From: Marvania coccoides
Lineage: Eukaryota; Chlorophyta; Trebouxiophyceae; Chlorellales; Chlorellaceae
NCBI GenBank assembly: GCA_963854735.1
Contig: OY978097.1
Coordinates: forward strand, 2,976,001 to 3,040,000
DNA: 64,000 nucleotides
Reading direction: 5' to 3'
Shown piece after piece: positions 22,620-34,404 of the stretch (positions within the stretch are counted from its first letter, which is position 1; each line of letters begins with the position of its first letter). A program made the translations under genes and the position numbers. The notes beneath the pieces are model-generated. The model worked only from the letters and a program-made list of their open reading frames with translations, searched no databases and was not told the DNA's origin.

Positions 22620-25600
22620 ATGACTGGACCAACTTTCAAGGCCATCACAAAGGGCAACGGCCCTGCGACCGATGGCTCAAAAACAACTCTGACAAACTTG
22701 TGGAAGAAGAAGGAGGAGGCTTCCAACAAATCCACGCAGCAAACTCTTGAAGAGATCAATATTGAGGACGAAGAGGAGCTGCAGTTGGCAACGGCGGTGA
22801 ACGCTGAAGACGCGATCACCCCCGTTGCAACTGACGCCGAGCAGCCCGCGATGGAGGCTGCCGAGGAAGTCACCCATATGGAGGTGGACGATGCTTCTGC
22901 GCCGGTAGCTGAGGCCAAGGAGGCCAGCCAGGTGAGCTCACATTTTGAAATTTGTCCAAATCGCTTGGAAAAATTAGCATCGTCCTCTCAATGGCGCCCT
23001 CCCCTGTTCATCCGCAAGCAGGGAGGCAAGAAGCGCAAACGCAGCTCCAAGACCCCCGAGCAGCTGGCCGCCCTGCAGGCCCTGTTTTCTGCCGATCCCT
23101 ACCCGTCTGCCGCTGCCAAGAAGGAATGCGCCGAGAAGATCGGGCTGGAGGTCAGCGCGGTGAGCAACTGGTTTGACACCCGCCGCAAGCAGGCCCGCGC
23201 CGACAACGCGCTACCCCCCAAGCGCGGCAAGGCTGACAAGCAGTCGCAGCAGTCCCCGCCCGACGCCACCAACAAACCTGAAAGCGAGGCAGAGAAACAG
23301 AAGGAATCAACCGCTGCCGCTGCTGCAGAGGATGTGGCCATGGAGGAGGCAGGAGCTGGACCCAGTGCCACCGCGCCTGAGCCCACCCCAGCCAGCACTG
23401 CTACCCCGCCTTCCACCGCCCCTGCCACCGGCAAAACACAAGGCACCGCCACCTCTAGCAAGGCGCCCGCCTCCATGGCCGGCGCCTCGAAAGCCGCCGC
23501 AGGGGCTTCCGTGGCGCTGCCCAGCAAGGAGGAGCAGGCCAAGCTGCTGGTGGAGCTGGCTGCAGAGGCGGTGGCGCTGCGGACACGAGGCCTGATGCCG
23601 CCACTGTCTGCCATCCCTGCCGACGCCGCCCCGAAGCCCTTCACCGACGCGGCGCTCGCCAGCTACGTTGTGGGGCAGCAGCTGCCGCTGACGCAGCTGG
23701 TGTCGCGGCTGCAGCAGCTGTTTGGTCCCGCTGAGGGAACGGACGCTGCACCCATCGCTGAGGCTCTGCGCACCCGCATTGTGGACATGGCGGTGCGCAA
23801 GAGCCACAACCCCGCGGACAAGGACCCTAAGGCGGCTGCCCCGCGGCTGGACGCGTTGGAAGCTGTGCCGACTGAAGGAACGCCCTCGCTGTGGCAGTGG
23901 GAGCTCAGAGACGCAAAGGTGCTGCCCAAGGCGCAACGTGCTGACGCCGCGGCCATCAAGCGCCGCGCTGGACGCGTGGGGGACCGCCTGACGGCTGTGG
24001 TGCGCGCGCACGAGGCCCTAAGCAAGCTGGCAAGCGGGGAAGTGAAGCCGGCAAAGGTTGCGAAGGTGCTGGAGGCGCTGGCCAAAGCGGAGACGCTGGC
24101 GCAGATGGAGGCAGTGGCGGCTGCTGAAGCGCGGTCCGTGGCGGCCAAGGAGGCCGACAAGGCGATGCAGGCAGAGGAGAAGGAGCGGCTGCGCCTGGAG
24201 AAGGAGGAGGAAAAAGAGCGGCTGCGCCTGGAGAAGGAGGCCGAGAAGGAGAAGGCTCGGCAGGAGGCTGAGAAGGCTAGGCTGGCCAAGAAGACTGGGT
24301 TCAAGGACAAGGAGGCGCTGAACAAGACTGCCAACAAGTTCATGGTGAGATAAATATTGCTAGCTTATAAGAAAGTACTTGTTAGTATCTGGATTTGTAT
24401 TGGGCATTACGTGGATCTTTCTAGCATTGATTTTGACATACTTTCTTTCTTCTTTTCTGCAGAACTTCTTCAAGGCTGCCGCTCCCGCCAAGCCCAAGCA
24501 GGCGACTGCCCCAGCTGTTGCTGCTGCCCCTACCGCTGCGGCGGGCACAGCCTCTGGCACCCCTCAAGACAGCGGCGCTGCCGTGGCCGCTGCTGAGCCC
24601 AATTCTGTCTACGCTGCTCTCTTTCTGAAACCGCCCACAGACCACGTAGTGGCGCAGCCGCTGCAGCCCTTGACGGAGACTAAAATCGACGCAGGGCTGG
24701 CCGCGGAGGTGGCTGCAGAGGAGGCAGTGGAGCAGCTACAGGCGTGGCTGGCGGAGCGCGCTGCGGCCCGCCGTGCCGCCTCCGCTGCTCCGCCTGCCGG
24801 CATTGGGCTGCCGCCCTCCTGGGCGCGCCGCCCAGGCGGCGTGGAGGCCGCCGCGGCGCGCCTGGCGCAGATGCGGGGCTCTGGAGTGGACCCCGCTGCT
24901 GTCAAGACCTGGCGGCGCAAGTTTGTTTGGTTTGGCGGCGACTCCAAGCGCCCGCCTTACTACGGTTCGTGGCCGGCGCCTGGGCCCGGTGTGGGACCTC
25001 GGCGGTACCTGGGCAAAGATGAGATGCTGGACTACGAGGTCATGTCTGATTTGGAGTGGGAGGAGGAGCCTGAGGGGTCCAGTTTGTCGGGCGCCGACGA
25101 GGAGGAGAAAGACGACGCAGTGGATTCAGGAGAGGAGGACTCGTTCATGGTGGCGGACGGGTACCTGTCGGAAGATGAGGGGGTGCGCCTGGAGGATGAG
25201 ATGGACGCGGAAACGGGCGGCGACAGCCTAAAAGCGGAGATGGCGGCGGCAATGGCACGAGCCGGCGCAGGCAGCGATGCCACCGCCAGAACGCGGTGCA
25301 GCGCGGCGATGCAGATCGCGCTGGACCGCGCGCGCCGGGCGGGCAAGCCTTTGGTGGTGGTTCGCGCCGACGTGGCTGCAGCGGTGGCCGCGGCAGCAGG
25401 AGAAGGCTCTGCAGTGGAAGAGGCGTGCCTGCAGGGGGATGCCGCCGTGCTGGAGGCGCTGGCGATGGAGGTGCTGATGCCTGGGTTTTCTTTCCTCCCG
25501 CCTTCGCTGGACCCAGCAGAGGACGCTGCTGCCCAAGCAACCGCCGTTGGTGCGGCTGCTGCTGGCGGCAGCGGCGCTGGTGGCGCAAGTGGCGCCTCCC

Positions 25601-26712
25601 AGAGCCACGCCAAGCGGGGGGAGCGGCCTGACGACCTTATCCCCGCGCTAGCGGCCTTCATTCAGGCCAACGCCACCGCTTCCAAGCCTAAAATGGTGGA
25701 AGGGTTCATCGCATCTCACCTCGACCGCAAGATGAGCAAAAAGTGGGTGGGGGAGAAGATCAGCGAGCTGGCTCAGCGCACGGGCAACAAGTGGGTGCTG
25801 AAGTGTGGCGAGGTGGTGGTGTTGCAGCCTGCTGGTGGTGGTGCTGCTGCTGCTGGTGCTGGGGCAAAGCCTGCAACTACTGCTGCTGCCGAAGCTACCC
25901 CTCACGCTGCTGCGGGTCCCCTGGACAGGATGATGGCCAGACGACAGCATGCCACTGCTGGTGGGTCCATGCCCACCCCTCAAGTGCCTTCTGCGCTGCG
26001 CCCTGGGGCTCCCCCAAGCGCCATAGCGCCAGAATGCCTCGTGACTGTTACCGATGCCGGGCACGCCGCAGCCGTCGCGGCGGCGGCGCCTCTGCCAGAG
26101 CTGCGCGTCCCCGTGGAGGTGGAAAGCACTGGCGAGCCGTACTGGACCGTTCTGCTGCAGCACATTGAAGCTGAGGGCATTCCTGTGCCCTCCAGCTATA
26201 CCGCTGCCTTTGCGGTGGATGCGCTGGCGAAGCACGCGCGCTGCTTGCCCGCCTTCATCCTCGCGGCGCTTCTGACCGCCGCGCAGGGCGCTGGCAGGGC
26301 AGAGGCGGGCGCCGAGGCCGTGCGGTGCCTGCGCGGCGCTGTGGACGCTCTGGCCAGCATCGAGCGGTCCGCAGGGGACGCCCAGGGCGTGTCTTCGGCG
26401 TCCCAGCGGGCTTGGGGAGACGCCCGCATGGGCCCCAAGTCTGCGACCCTGGCTGAGCTTTGCCGTGAGCCGGCGCTCATGGCGGTGCTGCAGCGGGCGG
26501 TGCAGGGAGGGCTGGGTGCTGCGGCAGCGAGCGATGCGCTGTCCGTGGCTGCTACCCTTGGCAGCTGCCCTGCGCTGAAGGAGGCGTCGACGGAGGGCGT
26601 GAGGAGCGCCATTCAGGCTTGCGGTGCTGCTTCTGATGGGGCGCACGCTGTGCTGGCCGCGGCAGCGCTAGCAGCGTGGCCCCAGGCAGAGGGCGAGGCG
26701 ATGGAGACCTGA
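22620..26712 (+). CDS. CAF-1 large subunit (FAS1/p150) with inserted homeodomain
   Basis: Three exons (22620-22931, 23022-24344, 24463-26712) give 1294 residues. Exon 1 is acidic. Exon 2 opens at once into a homeodomain-like fold (about residues 107-165): RSSKTPEQLAALQALFSADP, KKECAEKIGLEVSAV, SNWFDTRRKQAR. Next are disordered Pro/Ala sequence and a helical region, a charged KER-type helix (ERLRLEKEEEKERLRLEKEA), then KFMNFFK, which resembles a PCNA-binding box. The CAF-1A signature follows (KRPPYYGSW, MLDYEVMSDLEWEEEPE, FMVADGYLSEDEG, about 700-780) and the C-terminal winged helix (KMVEGFIASHLDRKMSKKW, about 934-995). About 300 more residues follow without recognised motif. CAF-1 deposits H3-H4 on DNA behind the replication fork. 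The homeodomain lacks the invariant Asn51 (WFDTRR instead of WFxNRR). Confidence 0.87.
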
Positions 26713-27242
26713 GAAATAAAATTAACGTCCCCCCCCCCCGTGTTCTTGCTCGAGAGAACGAGGAATATTTGTTTGTTTTTCTTGCTTGATTCTTTGTTTG
26801 CTTTTGTGTGTATGGTGGTAAAGGAGCTACTATATAAATATTACATAAAGGAAAGACAAACACGAAGGAAAATTGAGGGGGCAGGCGCTGGCGGGGCAAA
26901 ATCAGCCGACGAGGAGCACAGCCGCTCGAGAAGTTCCTCGAGGCGGACAGCCACTCTGTCGAAGGCTGGAAAAAAACATGGGCGCGGCCGCTCTCATATG
27001 TTCAAAATTGATCAAGAGGGTAGAGGGGAGAGGCACCGCTGAGAAACTTTCAGCGTGCAGAAAAATCTCGCTCGAAAAACTTCGCTAGGCAAAACTGAAA
27101 TGCTGGATTGAAAGAGGTGTAAATCTAGACGTGGAAAATCGGTGAAGCGATTACTCAAAATTGCTGTGCTGTGCCTACAGTCTGTCGGTCACAAGTGTCC
27201 CTACTTGGGCTGGTCACAGGGCTTCTGCCATTGAGGGGGTGT
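26713..27242. other. Convergent intergenic region
   Basis: This holds the 3' flanks of CAF-1 (+) and OEP24 (-). A run of 11 C lies at 26729-26739. No ORF of coding character is seen. Confidence 0.5.
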
Positions 27243-28582
27243 TCAGACATCCAGGTCCCAGGTCTTCTCGATCAGCAGGGTGGGCATCTGCTTGGCGGAG
27301 TCGGCGTCGGCCAGGTTGGCGCGTGCGGTGATGCGCAAATCGCCGCCTCCGCCAGCACCGCTGGAGTTGGTCCACTGCAGTGAGCCCATGTTGGAGTTCT
27401 ATAGAAGGAAAGGGTTGGGGGGGGGGGGAGTGGGGGGAGAAACAAAAGAAAAAAGTAAGATGTTTTGATATACAAGGTGAGATATTGGAAGATATTATTT
27501 ATTAGTAAAAAAACCACTGGTAGCTGGTAGCAACAAAAAACCATGCTCACCATGCAGTAGGTGGCCTTGAGCTTGTTCTCTTCGTCCACGGTGTAGGTTC
27601 CCTCCACGGACAGCGATTCGGTGCCGAGGTTGTAGGCGGGGGTGACCTCGAAGTCGGAGGCGGAGTAGGTCCACTTTACGGTGGCAGACTTGTGGTTGGG
27701 CTTGTCGAAGTTGGACAGGTCGTACACCAGGGCGGCGGTGTTGTTGTCGTCGACGGACATGGAGGCCTCCAAGCTGGAAGCTGCAGGAAGGAAGGGGAGA
27801 GAGTAGGGAATTGAGATGGAGGCACAGCGGAAAGATTTGGAATGAGAGAACAGTAGATGGGGTGAGATTAAGGGCGTCGACATCGGAGTTTATGCAGATA
27901 ATGCATGGAACGTGTGGCAAAAGGTGGGTTTCAGAAAGGTAGGCAGTGCCATTGGTGCTGCCTCACCGTTGGCCTTGATATCGTTGCGGTAGATCATGCC
28001 AATGCGCTTGTCCTTGATCTGCATGTGAGTGTTGAGGCGCAGACGGGGGGCATTGTTGCCCAGGTCGTAGACGACATCGAAGCTGCGCGAAGGACGCCGA
28101 GGGAGATTGATCGACTGTTGTTGGTGATATTCCAGGATAAGGAAATGACGAAATAACCGCTTACCGGTCGTTCTTCACACCCAGGCTGACGCCGTCGAGG
28201 GAGAAGCCATCCTTGGCAGCGGAGTCGGCCACGCGAACCTGAATTTGATGAGGGTTTGGGGGAGGGCAAGACTCAGCGTTAGATCTTTTGAGGGGAAATG
28301 GTGTCGGGGGGGCGTGGAGCGGGTGTCACGTGGTAAATGCATCATAACGACGGTGTCGAGGCGGGCGAGAGGGCCGCCAAACCGGCAGGCCGATATGAGA
28401 CAAGATTGATTTGATGCCACATAAGCCAAGGAATTCGGCAGGAGCCCCCTGCAACTCATCGGATCATCGCCACCATCACTTACAGTTACTTCGTTATCGT
28501 TGTGGTTGAAGCGGACGGCAACAGCGGCGGAAACGTCCTTCCCATTAGTGACGGTCAGCTCGGGCCTGGCACTGAACTTCAT
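27243..28582 (-). CDS. OEP24: Plastid outer envelope pore protein OEP24
   Basis: Five exons (28582-28484, 28238-28165, 28082-27967, 27780-27551, 27398-27243) join in consistent phase into 224 residues; Arabidopsis OEP24 has about 213. Matches to the family include FSLDGVSLGVKND with FDVVYDL, LNTHMQIKDKRIGMIYRND, SVEGTYTVDEENKLKATY, and the end GSLQWTNSSG then LLIEKTWDLDV. OEP24 is a beta-barrel in the chloroplast outer envelope forming a wide cation-selective channel that passes triose phosphates, sugars and other metabolites. As expected for such a barrel there is no transit peptide and no hydrophobic helix. The last intron carries a long C-run next to its acceptor. Confidence 0.88.
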
Positions 28583-29073
28583 ACTGAAAGGCTTGGGGTT
28601 GTTTCGGAAACAGATAAACCAGGCGACAAAAATAAAAATAAACGAGCGAGGAAGCAGAAAACCTTCTTATTGAATTTCCGAAAGCTTGGTAGAAAGCACG
28701 GGCCGAATCAAAATTCAGCGTGACAAGGACTGACCCTGGGTTTTTTTTGTACTCACGCCCCATTTTTTCACTTGCCTTGGTGTCGGACGTCGCCCCCGCC
28801 TGAATCCAATCTGAGACCCACCAGGCCTTCTTATGGTGCGTAGTTTGCACGCTGCATGGCTCTTGCTGGCCACTGAAAAAGTTTCCCGCCGCTCTGGCTG
28901 AACTGCCAACAGAGCCGTACTCTGGGTGATGAGCCGCCCCACCAACCAAACACAGCTGTGTGTGAGCACCACGCCATTGATTTTACAAGCACACCAGCAA
29001 AACTAAATCGATCTATTGGAAAAAAGCGGCGCGACTGAAAAACCAGTTTTATTCAAGCGTAAGGGGGGCCTAG
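28583..29073. other. Intergenic region, OEP24 5' flank and GST 3' flank
   Basis: Minus-strand ORFs here (for example 28715-28972) are open by chance, with no recognisable domain or in-phase link to OEP24. Nothing else is visible. Confidence 0.45.
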
Positions 29074-29936
29074 TCAGAGCTTGCCGCGGTGCTGCAGCTG
29101 CAGCTGGCGGTCGCGCGCAAACCGCAGCAACTTGTGCACCTCGTCATAGTGCGGCTGGCAGGCCTTTTGCACCTTCACCAGCCACGCGGCAACATTTGAA
29201 TGCGGAGCCAGCAGTTTGCCCATGGTGAGGGGTCCTTGCGCAGCATCCAGCAAGCACAGCTGCTCCACCTCGCACGCCAACATCAGATCAGCCACGGAAA
29301 TCGCATCGCCAGCCACAAACGGCGTGCTTTTCAGCCACACGTTGTCCAGCGTTGCCAGCGCTGAGCGCAGCGTGGGCAGGCCGTACTCTACCACCAGCTG
29401 CTGGTTTCCTTCGAGCCCAAGGAATGAGTTGATCGCCAGATTCCACACTGTGATCATGGAGCCAATGCGCAGGTTGCTGCCGTGCCACGACAGCACAGCA
29501 TCGACTGCTGCCCTGGCACGCGGCTCCGAGGGATACCAGTGGCCGGCAATGCCGGGGCGGGTGGCGCACAGGTAGCGCAAGATGGCTGCGCTTTCAGGTA
29601 CCCCAAAGCCATCAGCTTCCTGGGGTTGAAAAAGAATAAAAGGGCTGAATTAAGAGAGTCGAAACAGCTTTTATTTTTTATATTTACAACTGAAACCTAC
29701 CTCGAGAAAGGGGACCTTTTTCAAGGGATTCGGATAGTCAGCCGCCCGGGTTCCACCCTTGGCAATATTGACAAGCATTTCCTTTACATCCAGACCGTTC
29801 AACCTAAAAGCAACAGGGGAGAGTTCAGGTTCCCCTTCAGCCGCTGGTTCTTCCCCAAGCCTTGGCCTGCTTACCGGCAAAAAACCATACACGTCCTGGA
29901 AGGCTGCGACATGTGGTCTACATACAGCTTTGCCAT
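29074..29936 (-). CDS. Glutathione S-transferase, theta-like
   Basis: Three exons (29936-29875, 29803-29701, 29619-29074) encode 236 residues, normal for theta GSTs. The first small exon holds MAKLYVDHMSQPSRTC, where the Ser of MSQPSR is the position of the catalytic Ser in theta GSTs. The thioredoxin-fold half continues with LNGLDVKEMLVNIAKGG, LKKVPFLEEADGFGVPESAA (cis-Pro loop and glutathione-binding Glu-Ser), and the helical half has TPFVAGDAISVADLMLACE, the usual N-capping Asp region. It conjugates glutathione to electrophiles, in cytosol by default; no targeting peptide is seen. Exon 1 is only 62 nt long. Confidence 0.88.
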
Positions 29937-30623
29937 TTCTGCTTTTGTTCCCCCTTTTTTTTTTCCCCACAAAGATTTCGAGATGCAAAATCAAAAAATT
30001 CCAACAAGTTTTGGAAGGGTTCGTGATGCGGCACCGCTTGTTAAAAGCTTACAGCGTATTTACATTAAAATTTAAAATTAAAGGCAAAGGGAAATAATTG
30101 CCCATCTGACCTGAAACGTAATTTTTTAAATCTTGAGTGCAACGAAGGCGGTCAAGCTCCTCCTCCTTCTTCTCCCTTAACTTGACCCGAACTGGTCCAT
30201 AGTTACAATAGTATTATGTGCACAGGCGGCGAAAAATATGTATTTCGGTTTTTTTTTCAAGGCCCTGTTGCTACTTGGCAAGAAGACCCGCCGCCCCAGT
30301 ATGGCATCCCCGCCGTAGCTGCAGCACTGCCAGAACCAACTCGCTGCCTGATGAATATCGCGCCGAAGATGCCACCAACCTGAGAGTTCCCTTCACTGCA
30401 TGTCGCCTTGCTATGTATGACAGATGCATTCCTGTTCAACGTCTGCACCTTTGATGCATAATTTTTTCCATCGCTGTACCCACCTTCTCATTTGCTGTCC
30501 CAACAGACAGTGGGGGCGTCCTCATTTGAATAATAATCCTCGCAGTTTTCACCAATAGGGAGGGAAAACAATTGAATGGGCCAGCACCTCGCCCACTAAC
30601 CAGTGAATCGGAATCATTTAAAG
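29937..30623. other. Intergenic region, GST 5' flank and ISE2 3' flank
   Basis: A 63-codon minus-strand ORF at 30257-30448 shows no family likeness and does not splice in frame to the GST. T-runs and AT-rich sequence fill the rest. Confidence 0.45.
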
Positions 30624-33600
30624 CTACGCCACCAGATCAGAGATCGGCGACCTGTCCATGGCTCCCGCCGCCGCTCTGGCAGCGTTCCGCAACGGCTTGA
30701 GCAGCTGCTCGCACCGCGATGCCTGCCGCAGAGCGTCCACGGTGCGCATCAACAGCCGCGCCACGTCCCCATCGTCCAGCCCGCAGTCGGCAGTGACTTC
30801 CGCCCACCCCAGTCCTGAAGCCCACCCCTCCACCACCCCAGACATCCTGAGATCAACGCTCAACGGCACATCCAGCCCAGCAGCGATCTGCAGGGCCGCT
30901 AACGTAATACGCTCCTGCTCCAGCGCTTCCACGGCCCGCACAACGTCTGCAGATGGCTGGTACGCCACCTGCAGGTTGGTGCGGTTGAAGGCGTCTTGGG
31001 CTACCAGAGCACACACCACTCCCGCCAGCGCCGGGGCCCGCAGCGTCTGCAGCGCAGAGTGGGTCAGCGCCATCGCCATCCACAGCTCGTTGCTGCACCG
31101 CACCTCGCGCGCCACCATGCCCAGCGGCGCAAATTTGCGGCCGCCGTCGGGAGTGAAACTGAGGGCGCCCGCCTTTTCTAGCACGCCAGCCACGTGCTCA
31201 AACTCGCGCCACCCGCCATCCAGCCGCCCCTGCAGCTCTTGCCGCAGCGAGGACGCGCGGTCCAGCAGCACGGCGGCTTTAGCTGCGGCAGAGGCGTGGA
31301 CTTTGGCCGCCCGAGAAAACCGCTTGTCCCGTCGCACCCTGTCCAGCGCTGTAGCGATCTCCACCATCCGCGCGCGCTGCTGCGTCAGCGCTTCCATCGC
31401 TTCCTCAGACAGCTGCACCTGCGTGAGCTCCGACGCCGGTGGCAGCTGTAGTGCCAGGTGGGCAGTGGTGGCTGAGCCGTCGGCCACCATCACCCCAGGA
31501 CTGCCTGTCTCCCTCCACGCCCCCCGCCGCAGCCCCTCTGCGTGCGTCACCACCGCCGCCGCCTTGTCCTCTTCCTCCTTTCTTTCGAAAGAAGAAAACG
31601 GAGGGTCAGCGCTCACAGCGCACACGTGGCGCGCCCTGATGACGTACAGCTGGTTGTCTGCGCCTAGGCACAGGTACGACTGCTGAGCCAGCAGCTCTAC
31701 GGGAGAGTTTTCCACTCCGCTGAGGGAGGGCCCAAGATCCTGCACCGCCAGCGCCGGCAGCTGTGCCCGATCCTCAGCGCCAATATTGGTGCCAGAGAGG
31801 TCCAGAGATACGGCACGGGGGAGTCCCCGCTGCATCAGCAGCGCTTCCGCCGCCGTGCCACGCTCAATGGCCAGTTGCTGCCGCAGCATGCGGGCCGCGC
31901 GCCTCTCCTCGCGCCGCCGCCCTTGCAGCTTCTCTAGCTGATCGAACGGGGTGTCTGAAGCAGAGGAAAGGGCGTCGCCATCTTCTGCTAGAGGAACCGC
32001 GGCTTCGCCACCACCTTTGGAGAATTTGGCGCGCGCCTGGGCCATTATTTTCTCCGCTTTGGCCTCCAAGCCTGCGATCTCGGTGCTCACGCGTGCTGCG
32101 CCTGCGCCGCTCAAATACCGCGAAAAGGAACGGTCCAGAAACTCCCGCGCCTCCTCCAGCGACCTTCCCCACAGCAGGTTCAGCACCATGCCGTAATTGG
32201 CAGTAAAGCGAGACTGCAGTGGCTCCGGGCCCTTTCGAATGATGCCAAACGCGCTTTCCGGGCCCTCCCACCGGCTCTGTACGATCACGCAGTGTCCCTG
32301 GATGTCGTACCCCCTCCTGCCGGCGCGCCCAGCCATCTGCAGCAGCTCGTTGTGGGTGAGAGGAGCTATGCCAGAGTCCCGACGGCGAGACAGCGCGCTC
32401 AGCAGCGTGGTGCGCGCCGGCATGTTGATGCCGGCCGCCAGGGTCTCAGTGGCAAACACCACCTTGATCAGGCCGCGTTGGAAGAGCCGCTCGATGAGAG
32501 ATTTCCACCCCGGAAGGGAGCCGGCATGGTGAGACGCTAACCCACACCCCAGAGCCTCCACTGCCTCAGTTTTCACCGCCTCAGGCTGCTCTTTGGTCAG
32601 CACCGCCACCTCAGCCATGATGGCAGCTCGTTCTGTAGAAGAAAGATGGAAGAATTGTGAATGAAATTGAAAATTTGATTGTCCTGAGAGACTCTCATAA
32701 ATGCCAAGCGAAAAAACCAAATGAACTAACCTTCGTCAGTGGTGAGGCTCATACCCGAGGCCTCCAGCCTTTCCACGGAGTTGTCGCACTCTCTGCGGCT
32801 GAAGATGAACCAAATGGCCGGCAGCATGCGACGAGCGTTCATTTCATCAATCACAGCACGCACAGCAGGGATGAGCTTCCACCGCGCCATGCGGTGCCAC
32901 GCGTCATCCGAGTCTCCCTTGGCTCCTATCAACTCATCCAGGGTCCGCAGCCGCATGGCCCCTTTGCCGCCGCCGCCAAACTTCTTTCCGTCCTGCCGCC
33001 CCCACTCCTCACCATCGTCGCCGCCCTGCTGCCACCGGGCGGAGGGCGGGAGCAGCAGCGGGTTGATGCCCCTGCTGCGGGCGTCCAGCAGCGGGAGCAT
33101 GGCAGCAGGGGGGTCGCCGGCGGTGCCGGCTGGCGCCAAGCAGAAATGCCATGACAGGGGCACGGGGCGGAAGGCGGTGGTGACGACGTCGCAGACGCCG
33201 TGCACCGAGCGGATCCACCCGCAGAGGTCCTCGGGGTTGCGCACGGTCGCAGACATCGCCAAGACTGCAAGAAGATGATTGAAGGGTCGGAATTCAAATG
33301 CAAAAACTTGTGAAGGACACAAAACACATAATTACGCTGTGCCTCTTTCTTTGCACACGACACACGACTTTCCATTACTAATACTAATGCAGTGAAATAA
33401 ATAAATAAAATTTGGACAAATAAACTCTCACTGGTGATGTGCGGCTGTAGATTGATGATGCACTCCTCCCAAACACTGCCTCTCGAAGGGTCTCCCAGGT
33501 AGTGACACTCGTCAAACACCACCAGATCCACCCCCTCCAGGCGGTCAGACCCAATGGCACCGTCCACGCCGCTCACCCCGTACAGCATGTTGCGTAGAAT

Positions 33601-34386
33601 CTCAGTGGTCATGACAACGATGGAACCGTCGGGGTTGATGGCAGCGTCGCCGGTCAACAGCCCCGCTGCGTCTACGCCAAACCGCTCCCGCATCTCCCCC
33701 AGCTTCTGGTTGGACAGCGCTTTGAGCGGGGTGGTGTAAATGACGCGTCCGCCTTTCCGCAAAATGTGGATTGCTGCCGCCTCGGCGATGGCGGTCTTGC
33801 CGGCGCCCGTGGGGGCGCACACAACCACGGACCGCCCCGCGAGCACGTGTCTCACCGCCTTCACCTGGAAGTGGTCCAGGGGGAAGGCAAACTCTGAAAG
33901 AATGGAGGAAAGGGCGGCTTCGACTGTCGGGTCTGCTCCAGCCAATGCGTCAGGCCCTGAGGTGTCCCTGCCCAGCAGTTCTTCGATCTCGGTGTCGGAA
34001 AGCTCCTCGGTGGCCGCAGCGGCCGCTGTCTCCTCCGTTTCCTCGTCAGAATCGCTGCGAGACAGCCACACCCCATCGGAAATGCCTACTAGCGGGTCTT
34101 CAACGAGATCTAGCACCCCCTGAGGGGCGCCACCAAACCCTTTGGAAGGAGGAGGCTTCCTGGGGGCGGCAGAGGGCTTTGATCGGCCTCGTTTTTGGTC
34201 TGCAGAGCGGAAACTGCGAACTGATGATGATAGATTCCGCAGGCTTTCTTTGTCGCTGGCGCTGGTGAAGCGCTGGCGCTCGCCACCGCGCTTTGCTTGG
34301 GCGGTGACGACGACGCTGCGCACGAGGCCCTCTGGTCTGCAGGCCACTCTGACGCCGCGATCGCCGGCGAAGCCTGCCGCCATCAT
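30624..34386 (-). CDS. ISE2: Chloroplast Ski2-like DExH RNA helicase, ISE2 type
   Basis: Three exons (34386-33432, 33264-32731, 32632-30624) give 1165 residues; Arabidopsis ISE2 has about 1170. Residues 1 to about 90 are basic and hydroxylated, fitting a transit peptide. Helicase motifs: Walker A APTGAGKT at 191-198, DECH at 292-295, SAT at 323-325, and in the C-terminal half SHHAGSLPGWKSLIERLFQR, FATETLAAGINMPARTT and QMAGRAGRRGYD. A Ski2-type C-terminal domain follows. In land plants ISE2 is a plastid RNA helicase needed for group II intron splicing and chloroplast rRNA processing, and affects plasmodesmata. Its start lies 18 nt behind the stop of the PET191 gene on the same strand. Two overlapping ATGs open the ORF (ATGATGG); the second has the better context. 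Confidence 0.92.
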
Positions 34387-34404
34387 TTAGATTAGTGCTG
34401 GCTG

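Noticed and set aside
28715..28972. Possible extra upstream exon of OEP24
   Set aside because: The exon at 28582-28484 already supplies a complete OEP24-like N terminus with ATG; no in-phase join or similarity supports more.
30257..30448. Possible first exon of the GST
   Set aside because: The true N terminus (MAKLYVDHMSQPSR) is found at 29936-29875 and splices in phase, so this ORF is not needed.
30658..31686. Plus-strand ORF of 342 codons opposite ISE2
   Set aside because: It is antisense to a confidently identified helicase exon and has Ser/Ala/Arg-rich shadow composition.
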